A stretch of 47,666 bases of DNA from DATDYQ01 sp035288965. GTDB taxonomy: Archaea > Nanobdellota > Nanobdellia > SCGC-AAA011-G17 > JAGVZF01. Numbering within the stretch: position 1 is the stretch's first letter; each line of letters opens with the position of its first letter. A program made the position numbers and the translations under genes. Location: contig DATDYQ010000048.1 in NCBI GenBank assembly GCA_035288965.1, positions 1 to 47,666 of the forward strand, written 5' to 3'. Positions 39,883 to 47,189 of the stretch are shown piece after piece. The notes below the pieces were generated by a model. The model was not told the DNA's origin and made no database searches. It was given only the letters and a program-made list of their open reading frames with translations.

Positions 39883-41787
39883 ATGTGGGAATTTAATAGA
39901 GATAATCACGAAAGACTTGTTGAAAGTGTGTCTAAAATGAGGAATTCTGATATTGTTGAAAATCTGGAATATGAAGAGCCAAAATACACTTCTGCAAAAA
40001 CTGGGGAAATGTTAAATCCAGAGGTTATTGATCTAACTAAAAAGATATATACAAATTTAGACTTGCCTGTCGCTGGATTTAATCAAGGTGGTTTAATATC
40101 TGGAATGGCAATTTGTAAGCAAAGCAGAGCGGAAGATGATGCAAGAGTGATTACGGCTAGAATGATTCAGGGCAATAAAAAATTGAGGAATGCCTTGGAT
40201 AAATTACAGATTCCGGATTATATGTCTGAAATAGGCGGTCCATTTTTTGAAGCTGTTTGGGATGAGTATGGTGATGATTCTGTTGCAAGAAATGTAGATT
40301 TTTCAGCAGTATTTCATGGAGTTTCTATGTTAGAAGCTATGACTTTGTTGCATAATCGGGTTTTGTTTGGAATAGAAAAATCTACAAGGTATGTTGATTA
40401 TAGTGAGAGAAGAAGAGATGGGAATTTTAACTATATTGTTGATCCTTTGATTAAAATGGTAGGATTAGAAAATGATTTTAGAAGAACAACTGATAGATTT
40501 TTTAAGATATATTCTAGAGTTATCAATGATAAAGGGGATAAATATAAAGAATTATTGGGATGGATTGGCAATAATCTACCTTTTGAAAATTTCAAAGAAA
40601 AAGCCCAGGAATCTTTAAAAAGATTGGGCCAAGAATATGCAACAGATGAAGAATTAAAAGAAGGATATAGCAGAACAATAAGCGCTGCTCTTAAAGATCA
40701 AGTAAGACATTTGCTCCCTCTTTCTGCGAGAACAAGTCTTGGCATTATCTTTAATGCTGAAGCTATGCGTCATTTAGTATATCAACAGCAATCTAGATTT
40801 TTTGCTGAAGGAATTATGATAAATGAATTATTTAAAAGAGAGATGAAAAAATTAGTCGGACCTTTATTAGACCATACAGAATATGATGATAAAAGATCTA
40901 TTGAAAGTCGTGATTTCCTTTTTGAAACGAGAAAACCATTAATAGGATATAAAATAAGAGATATTGATTTTAAAGAAGCTGATAGCATAATAAAAAATGA
41001 AAAACTTAAATTAGATGTTTATAGATATGGTGATTTTGTAAAAGTAAATGATTCTAATTTAAATCTAGAAATTATGTTTAATTTAGATGGAAGTTTAGAT
41101 GACCTTATTTCTGCAATATTACGAGAAAAAGTTTCTAATATAACGATTACTCAATCTAATAATGAAGTTAAACATATGTCTAGAGAACAAAAAATAAAAT
41201 TGTTGAATAATTATGCGGGAATTGGACATGATGATTTAAGAAAAAATAGAAGATATAAACCCGGGAGGGCTTTTGAAGTTGTAAGTTTGGATTTAACTAT
41301 GTTAATGCCAATAGCTGAAATAAGGGATATTCGAAGACATACTGTTCCATCTTATCTTGATCCTTTAAATTTTAATCCAGAACTTGGATCTTATATATCT
41401 CCTGGATTAAGAGCAATAGGATTAGAGGGGGATATTCAAAAAGCTAATAAAGAATCAAGCAGTATGTGGTATAGGATTAATGAAAAATGTGGTCCTTATG
41501 CTGCCAGCACTTCATTACCAATGTCGACATTTGGTTCGATGAATACTAAGATTAATTTAAGAGAGGATTTTCATATAAATGAATTAAGAACTCAGACAGG
41601 GGCTGCCCCTGTTTATTTGAGATTATGTCAGATGAAATATGCTGGTTTAAGTGTTTTAATGCCTGAAGTGGCAAGATTGATGAAGTTTGTAAATCAAGAA
41701 ACTGAAATTGACTTTGGAAGATCCATACAGGAAATGCGTTCTATCAAAAAAAGAAAGGAATCTCAAGAGAAAGTAAATATTGCTTAG
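39883..41787 (+). CDS. Tandem ThyX-like flavoprotein
   Basis: This 634-residue protein has two ThyX-like halves. The first contains YGDDSVARNVDFSAVFHGVS and HNRVLFGIEKSTRYVDY, retaining R-x7-S of the ThyX motif but with HN in place of the leading RH. It also has DQVRHLLPLSARTSLG. The second has AEIRDIRRHTVPSYL, EKCGPYAAS and RTQTGAAPVYLRL. Classical ThyX (about 220-250 residues) makes dTMP using FAD and folate. This double form belongs to a larger, poorly studied ThyX-like group, so thymidylate synthase activity should not be assumed. It sits between uS12 and uS7. Confidence 0.8.
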   Translation: MWEFNRDNHERLVESVSKMRNSDIVENLEYEEPKYTSAKTGEMLNPEVIDLTKKIYTNLDLPVAGFNQGGLISGMAICKQSRAEDDARVITARMIQGNKKLRNALDKLQIPDYMSEIGGPFFEAVWDEYGDDSVARNVDFSAVFHGVSMLEAMTLLHNRVLFGIEKSTRYVDYSERRRDGNFNYIVDPLIKMVGLENDFRRTTDRFFKIYSRVINDKGDKYKELLGWIGNNLPFENFKEKAQESLKRLGQEYATDEELKEGYSRTISAALKDQVRHLLPLSARTSLGIIFNAEAMRHLVYQQQSRFFAEGIMINELFKREMKKLVGPLLDHTEYDDKRSIESRDFLFETRKPLIGYKIRDIDFKEADSIIKNEKLKLDVYRYGDFVKVNDSNLNLEIMFNLDGSLDDLISAILREKVSNITITQSNNEVKHMSREQKIKLLNNYAGIGHDDLRKNRRYKPGRAFEVVSLDLTMLMPIAEIRDIRRHTVPSYLDPLNFNPELGSYISPGLRAIGLEGDIQKANKESSSMWYRINEKCGPYAASTSLPMSTFGSMNTKINLREDFHINELRTQTGAAPVYLRLCQMKYAGLSVLMPEVARLMKFVNQETEIDFGRSIQEMRSIKKRKESQEKVNIA

Positions 41788-41896
41788 TATTTATATAATT
41801 TTTTTATATTAACTCAGAAATTTCGGTATTGTGTATAATAATCGGGGTTGTAATAAGATTAGCTTTGATGACAATATGTGGTAAACTAGATAGAAA

Positions 41897-41911
41897 GAAA
41901 GCTTTATAAAT
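41897..41911 (+). promoter_or_regulatory. BRE/TATA of uS7 gene
   Basis: GAAAGCTTTATAAAT is nearly the same element and spacing (22 to 36 bases before ATG) as at uS12. Confidence 0.6.
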
Positions 41912-41932
41912 AGAATAAAAACTCAAAAAGTT

Positions 41933-42529
41933 ATGGACTTTAAATTATTTAATAGATGGGATGTAAGTACATTAAAAGTAAATGATGTAGCGCTTCAAAG
42001 TTATATAAACATTAAACCAATTCTAGTTCCAAGAACAGCTGGAAGAGCTGCTAAAAATAGATTATGGAATGATAAAGCTCCAATTGTTGAAAGATTGATG
42101 AACAAGATATTAATTCCGGGACATAAGGGAAAAAAACATAAGATATCAAGCGGAAGATCTTCTGGGAAAGCTGTAATGGCTTATCAAATTGTTATAAAGA
42201 CGTTTCAAATAATAGAACAAACAACAAAGAAAAATCCTATTGAAGTTTTTGTTAAGGCTTTGGAAAATGCTGCACCTAGAGAAGAAATTACAACAATAGA
42301 ATATGGTGGAGCAAGATATCCGCAAGCTGTTGATATCGCACCTCAGAGAAGAATAGATTTAGCTTTGAGGTTAATGACACAAGGAGCTTATCAGAAATCT
42401 TTTAATAATAAAGTAAGATATGAAAAAGTTTTGGCTGATGAGATTATAGCTGCTAGTTTAGTTGATCAGAAAAGTGCGGCTATAGCTAAGAAATTAGAAT
42501 TAGAAAGACAGGCTGATGCAAGTAGATAA
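41933..42529 (+). CDS. rps7: Ribosomal protein uS7
   Basis: This 198-residue protein matches archaeal uS7, with KILIPGHKGKKHKISSGRSSGK, PIEVFVKALENAAPREE, YGGARYPQAVDIAPQRRIDLALR and the C-terminal ADEIIAAS. It nucleates assembly of the 30S head. It has its own promoter. In most archaea EF-2 would follow directly; here about 4.6 kb of accessory genes intervene. Confidence 0.96.
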   Translation: MDFKLFNRWDVSTLKVNDVALQSYINIKPILVPRTAGRAAKNRLWNDKAPIVERLMNKILIPGHKGKKHKISSGRSSGKAVMAYQIVIKTFQIIEQTTKKNPIEVFVKALENAAPREEITTIEYGGARYPQAVDIAPQRRIDLALRLMTQGAYQKSFNNKVRYEKVLADEIIAASLVDQKSAAIAKKLELERQADASR

Positions 42530-42559
42530 AGTTATAAAGAAGTAAAGCATTTTTTTTAT

Positions 42560-43048
42560 ATGTTAAAAAAAGAGCAGTATGTTTGGGTGATATTAAGACT
42601 TTTAATGGGATGGACTTTTTTATGGGCTTTTTTTGACAAATTATTTGGATTGGGTTTTGCTACTAAAGCTGATAAAGCATGGATTTTGGGAAATTCTCCC
42701 ACTTATGGATTTTTAAAACTTGGAACTCATGGTCCTTTTGCTTCTTTTTTCCAAAGTTTAGCAGGAAATGTATTTGTTGATTGGCTTTTTATGATGGGAT
42801 TATTATTTTTAGGGATAGCATTCCTTTTTGGAATTGGAGTTAGATTGGCTAGTTATTTGGGAAGCTTATTATTTTTATTAATGTGGCTTGCTTTAATACC
42901 TCCAGCAAACAATCCATTTTTAGATGAGCATATTATTTATATAACAATTTTAATAGGATTATCAACTGTGAAAGCTGGACATTGGTTTGGATTTGGGAAA
43001 TGGTGGGATAAGGGAAAATTAGCAAGGAAATATAGATTTTTACAATAA
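42560..43048 (+). CDS. DoxX-like membrane protein
   Basis: This 162-residue protein has about four membrane helices and the DoxX/DoxD layout: VILRLLMGWTFLWAFFDKLFGLG at the N-terminus, then GLLFLGIAFLFGIGVRLASYLG and a C-terminal helix before GHWFGFGKWWDKG. The family is linked to thiosulfate:quinone oxidoreductase or redox/stress functions in other organisms. Here the exact role is unknown. It follows uS7 by 30 bases with no clear promoter, so it may be co-transcribed. Confidence 0.8.
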   Translation: MLKKEQYVWVILRLLMGWTFLWAFFDKLFGLGFATKADKAWILGNSPTYGFLKLGTHGPFASFFQSLAGNVFVDWLFMMGLLFLGIAFLFGIGVRLASYLGSLLFLLMWLALIPPANNPFLDEHIIYITILIGLSTVKAGHWFGFGKWWDKGKLARKYRFLQ

Positions 43049-43103
43049 AATTATTTAGCAATTTTCCATTAAGTTTATATATAATAAATGATTTAATTAT
43101 AAT

Positions 43104-44273
43104 ATGAAATATTTCATTATTCTATTAATATTTTCATTACTAATTGTTGTTGGTGGTTGTGTTGAAGAAGGAAATTTCATATCTACTTCTACATACACTC
43201 AAAAAGATTCTGGAATAATAGAGGTAGTACATATTACTAGGGCAGGATATGTAGTGGTGCATGAAAACAATGATGGTGTTCCGGGAGAAGTTTTGGGAGT
43301 TAGTGAATTAATTTATGGCACTAACTATGATATTAAAATTTCAAATAATAAAGAGCCAACTACACCGAGTGTTGTTATTAAGCTTTATTATGATAATGGA
43401 GATTCTGTGTTTGATATTAAGGATGATATTCCAGTAGAATCAAATGGTGCTACAATTATAGTTCCTATAGGTAGTGTTATTCCTAGAGTATTTAATGGGA
43501 GTTTACAACGATTTGAACCATTTAAAGTTGATGCTACAATATTAGATATTTATACCGTATATAAAGGTGGTCTTAAAGAAATGGGTAAAATCAAAATTAA
43601 TAAAATATTAGAACCATGTGGATCATCTGCTTGGAAGTGCAAGACAAAGATGATAGAAGGAGATGTATTGGAAGTTTTTTTTGAGGGAGGTACTAAAGTG
43701 GAAGGTTATTGTCCTCCTGATACAAGTTTAGCACCATGCTCAATGGGTTATGATATTAAAAAAGGAGACGATATGGAAGCAATGATTCAGATTGATATTG
43801 AAGATTCATCATATAAAAGAAATCTTGTTTTTGTGATAAGAGAAATAGAAAAAACAGCTGGAGATGATCAATGCGAGGTGCGAATCACAGGATGCGACCT
43901 ATATTGCGTTGATAAAAAATCTACTTCACCAGCAAATACGCCCAGGGATGCATGTCATTATACTTCTGAATCCTGGTGTAGTTCAACATGTGGAATGAAA
44001 AATAATGTTTGTGATTTTGATCAGAAGTGTGTAAGTTGCGCTAAATCATGTGAAGCAGAAATTGGAGGATTAAATTATTTATCAAACTCAGTAGATATAG
44101 CCAGAATGCAAGGGTGTGTAAAAAACTGCCAAGCTCCATTAACTACATGTGGTAATGGAATATGTGAAAACAATGAGGGTGCAATTGGGTGCGATCCACC
44201 AAATGAAGGTCAAAATCCTTGCGTGGGATATATATTCTGTCCTGAAGATTGTGCAGAAGGAGACTTTCCTTAA
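43104..44273 (+). CDS. Cysteine-rich lipoprotein
   Basis: This 389-residue protein begins MKYFIILLIFSLLIVVGGC, a lipoprotein signal with lipobox VGGC. It has a strand-rich N-terminal domain (DVVP-type repeats such as HENNDGVPGEVLGV). The C-terminal third is dense in cysteines and ends CGNGICENNEGAIGC...CPEDCAE. That terminal motif is like the end of the pilin-anchored protein at 779 (CGDGVC...CPLDC). A TATA-like element, AGTTTATATAATAA, precedes the gene. Surface localisation is likely; function unknown. Confidence 0.7.
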   Translation: MKYFIILLIFSLLIVVGGCVEEGNFISTSTYTQKDSGIIEVVHITRAGYVVVHENNDGVPGEVLGVSELIYGTNYDIKISNNKEPTTPSVVIKLYYDNGDSVFDIKDDIPVESNGATIIVPIGSVIPRVFNGSLQRFEPFKVDATILDIYTVYKGGLKEMGKIKINKILEPCGSSAWKCKTKMIEGDVLEVFFEGGTKVEGYCPPDTSLAPCSMGYDIKKGDDMEAMIQIDIEDSSYKRNLVFVIREIEKTAGDDQCEVRITGCDLYCVDKKSTSPANTPRDACHYTSESWCSSTCGMKNNVCDFDQKCVSCAKSCEAEIGGLNYLSNSVDIARMQGCVKNCQAPLTTCGNGICENNEGAIGCDPPNEGQNPCVGYIFCPEDCAEGDFP

Positions 44274-44299
44274 ATTTTTTAAATTACTGATTTTTAAAT

Positions 44300-45019
44300 T
44301 TATTTAGCAATTTTCCATAATAAATTAAATTGTTTTTTATATGTTTCTGCAACTTCTTTATTCTCTATAATTATCAAATAATAAGGCATTGATAAGATAA
44401 ATATTGCAACTTTATTTTTATATATTATTTGAGCTGTTTTTCCTATATAATCTTCTGATAATTGTCTATATTTTAGATTATGATACTTTAACTTTTTACT
44501 TCCTTGTTTAATGATTATTTTTTCTTTTATATGTTTAGTTTGTATAAGGTTAAGATATTGTTTTAGATAGATTGGCTCTACTTCATTTAATAAAGTATTT
44601 TCATCTATTCCGATAAGGTATGCTTCATCGTTTTCTTTTAAAGAAGATATTATATCTTTTATTAAGGTTCTATATACTTTTTGGCCTTTATGAAGTTCTA
44701 CTTTTGTTTCTTCTTTTGTTATTTCCATAATTTTTTTTAAATCCGGGATAATTTTTTGTAAATTTTCTAGCTTTAGTTTAAGAAGTTCTATTAAATTTTC
44801 TGGAGATGTTGCTTGAAAATATTTTTTGTTGTTTTTTAAAATTGAATTGATAAGTTCTTTTTCTTGCATTCTCTCTAAAGCATCATAAATATAACCTCGA
44901 TGTAAGCCTAGTTTTTGTGAAATTTCAGAAGGATTTTGCATTCCCTGTTTTAGTAAAATAAGATAGATTCTAACTTCATTGTCTGTTAGTCCGAGTTCTT
45001 TTAATTGAGATTCGTACAT
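44300..45019 (-). CDS. TrmB-family transcriptional regulator
   Basis: This 239-residue protein has an N-terminal TrmB winged helix (LKELGLTDNEVRIYLILLKQGMQNPSEISQKLGLHRGYIYDALERM). A coiled-coil linker (about 85-110) and a C-terminal PLD-like sensor domain follow, with AYLIGIDEN and strands typical of TrmB. TrmB proteins respond to sugars or other metabolites in archaea. The effector and targets are unknown; the divergent gene at 45134 is a nearby candidate. Confidence 0.88.
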   Translation of the reverse strand: MYESQLKELGLTDNEVRIYLILLKQGMQNPSEISQKLGLHRGYIYDALERMQEKELINSILKNNKKYFQATSPENLIELLKLKLENLQKIIPDLKKIMEITKEETKVELHKGQKVYRTLIKDIISSLKENDEAYLIGIDENTLLNEVEPIYLKQYLNLIQTKHIKEKIIIKQGSKKLKYHNLKYRQLSEDYIGKTAQIIYKNKVAIFILSMPYYLIIIENKEVAETYKKQFNLLWKIAK

Positions 45020-45133
45020 GCTATTTTATTATGTTTTCTAGTTAATAAATGTTTCGTATTTTAAAGTGCGACAAAAATTTAAATATTCATCTAATATATT
45101 ATAAAGTAATAAATAATAAGGAGAAAAACGAAA

Positions 45134-45487
45134 ATGAACAAAATACAAAAAATAGAAACATTGTGTGCATTGGTTGCATCTCTTAATGGATGTGGTATAA
45201 AACAACCTGAACAAAAAGTAAACTGGAGCAACTTTATGGCAGAAATAGCGAGTAATCAACCTGTAAGAGTTTATGCTCAAAGAGATGGTTCAAGACAATA
45301 TGTTACAGAAATACCTGAAATTGATGGAACATTGGTTGTAATAGATAGAGATAATGATGGTAATCCTGAAATGGAGTACTGTACAAAGAGAGATGGTACT
45401 GGATGGATTAGTCATTATTCGCCTCAAAAATCTAAGAACGATCATCCAAAAAGAGTATCAACTAAATTTTATAACAACAATAAATAA
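45134..45487 (+). CDS. Small secreted-like protein with EF-hand-like loop
   Basis: This 117-residue protein begins MNKIQKIETLCALVASLNGCGIKQ. A weakly hydrophobic N-terminus and a possible lipobox (LNGC) are present, though the signal is poor. It contains VVIDRDNDGNPEMEYC, which resembles a DxDxDG calcium loop. A TATA element (AAATTTAAATA) and a ribosome site (AAGGAGAA) precede the ATG, supporting expression. No family is recognised. Confidence 0.6.
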   Translation: MNKIQKIETLCALVASLNGCGIKQPEQKVNWSNFMAEIASNQPVRVYAQRDGSRQYVTEIPEIDGTLVVIDRDNDGNPEMEYCTKRDGTGWISHYSPQKSKNDHPKRVSTKFYNNNK

Positions 45488-45491
45488 TTTT

Positions 45492-45917
45492 TTATTTTTC
45501 AGCTTCTTTTTTTAAAGATTCAAGAAATGTTTTATTTGTTTTTTTAATAGATGATTCAGGCAATAATATTTTTGCAATAAATGTTCCCATGCCTAAAATC
45601 TCTTCTATTATTGTAACTGTTGTTTGCTTGTTATTATCAAGAATAAATGTTAATCTCCTATGAAATCCAGAACAATCTCCTGTCCATGCCACAATATAAG
45701 GAGAATTTGATTCAATGATCAATGGATTATATTTGAAAGTTTTAATTCCTGATTTGATTTTTATTTCTAGTTTATTATTAATTAATAAATCATCTCCAAC
45801 AGTATATTTAGAATTCTTTATTACAGGATTCCAGGATTTCCAGTTATTAACATCTTTAATAATATTCCAAACTTTTTCTATTGGTGCATTTATTACTATT
45901 GATTGTTCTACTGCCAT
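45492..45917 (-). CDS. SRPBCC (START-like) domain protein
   Basis: This 141-residue protein has the SRPBCC pattern: VEQSIVINAPIEKVWNIIKDVNNWKSWNPVI at the N-terminus, PYIVAWTGDCSGFHRRLTF in the middle, and a long C-terminal helix. The fold binds hydrophobic ligands; the polyketide cyclase/COG3832-like subgroup is the closest match by eye. The substrate is unknown. It is a single gene convergent with the one at 45134. Confidence 0.85.
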   Translation of the reverse strand: MAVEQSIVINAPIEKVWNIIKDVNNWKSWNPVIKNSKYTVGDDLLINNKLEIKIKSGIKTFKYNPLIIESNSPYIVAWTGDCSGFHRRLTFILDNNKQTTVTIIEEILGMGTFIAKILLPESSIKKTNKTFLESLKKEAEK

Positions 45918-46011
45918 TTGATATAAAATTTACTTAATAAAATAATATAAAAATGTTTTGATTTATAGTGATTTGTTAGTATTTATAAAGTTTTATATCT
46001 TAATAATCTCC

Positions 46012-47184
46012 ATGAAATTGGTGACAAATATATATGATTTATGTGATAATAAAACAGTAAAAGTTGTATTAAATAATAAGTTAAGAAATTTAATATTAAA
46101 TAAAATAGACAATAAAAAACTAAATCAAATTGCTAAAGAATTAAATATAACATATTCTACATTATGGAAATATATTAATAAAAGGTATTCTGTACCTCTT
46201 GAATTATTTAAGATTTTAAATATAAATTTGCCCAAGAGTATTATTCTTGAAAGTGGTTCAAAAAGAAATAAAGTTAAATTACCCCCTTTATTAACAGAAG
46301 ATTTAGCTAAAATTATAGGTGCTTATGTAGCTGATGGTCATTTAAGAAGAAGAATTACAGTATGGAACGAAAATAAAAATGCTACCCATTATGAATTTGT
46401 TTTAAGAGAAGAATATAAAACAAATGTTGATTCTTTCTGTAGATGGTTTAATAATAGCTTTGGAACAAAAATAGTTCCTATAAAAAGGAAAAATCATTAT
46501 GAAGTTTATGTAAGTAATAAGATCATTTTCTTATATTTAACCAGAATATTAAGATTATTAACTGGAAAAAAGGTAAATATTATAGATATTCCAGAATATA
46601 TCAAAGATTCTAGTAAAAATATTCAAATTTCTTTTTTGAAAGGCCTTTTTATGTTTGATGGTGGTGTTGATTATAGAAATGGTTATGTAACGTTGATATC
46701 AAAAAGTGAAAGGTTGATAAATAGTGTTCATCAAATTCTAAATAATCTTGGTATGAGTTCACATTATTGTTCTAGAAAACAAGATAAATTTGGGAGATAT
46801 AGAATATTGATTAGAGATCGGGAAAGTTTGAAAAAATCTTTAATTTTATTTGAAAAAAATACTGAGAAATGGCATAGACTTCATGAAAATTTATATGGAT
46901 TTAAATATAATAAAATTCAAAAACTAGACACCTTTTTATATAAATTAAATAAATATTATCCAAAAAAGAGAAAATCTTCTATAAACTTCAACGACGTAAT
47001 TTTGGTAGTAAATGGATTAGATGAGGCAAATTTTAAAGATATTTCTTTAAAATTATCAAGAAAAAAGACAGTTGTATATGAATTTCTTAATAAATTAAAA
47101 AGATGGAAAATTTTAAAAAATAAACAGAAAGGTTTAAATAAGGTTTGGATGATTCAAAATAATCTACCAATTATAAGGAGGTAA
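46012..47184 (+). CDS. LAGLIDADG-type homing endonuclease with HTH domains
   Basis: This 390-residue protein begins MKLVTNIYDLCDN and has an N-terminal HTH (LNQIAKELNITYSTLWKYINKR). Two LAGLIDADG-like helices follow: IIGAYVADGHL (about 100 residues in) and FLKGLFMFDGGV (about 200), whose acidic D/DG ends supply the metal-binding residues. A C-terminal helical/HTH region (NFKDISLKLSRKKTVVYEFLNKL) closes it. The start at 46012 follows a TATA element (ATTTATAAAGTTTTATATC) better than the ATG at 45958. Its stop lies in the ribosome site of aEF-2, so the two are coupled. Confidence 0.85.
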   Translation: MKLVTNIYDLCDNKTVKVVLNNKLRNLILNKIDNKKLNQIAKELNITYSTLWKYINKRYSVPLELFKILNINLPKSIILESGSKRNKVKLPPLLTEDLAKIIGAYVADGHLRRRITVWNENKNATHYEFVLREEYKTNVDSFCRWFNNSFGTKIVPIKRKNHYEVYVSNKIIFLYLTRILRLLTGKKVNIIDIPEYIKDSSKNIQISFLKGLFMFDGGVDYRNGYVTLISKSERLINSVHQILNNLGMSSHYCSRKQDKFGRYRILIRDRESLKKSLILFEKNTEKWHRLHENLYGFKYNKIQKLDTFLYKLNKYYPKKRKSSINFNDVILVVNGLDEANFKDISLKLSRKKTVVYEFLNKLKRWKILKNKQKGLNKVWMIQNNLPIIRR

Positions 47185-47189
47185 CCTAT

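Noticed and set aside
41788..41932. Possible C/D box RNA between the ThyX-like gene and uS7 (TTTGATGA)
   Set aside because: The purine before TGATGA and a convincing D box at the right distance are missing. Apart from the uS7 promoter I see nothing supported in this spacer.
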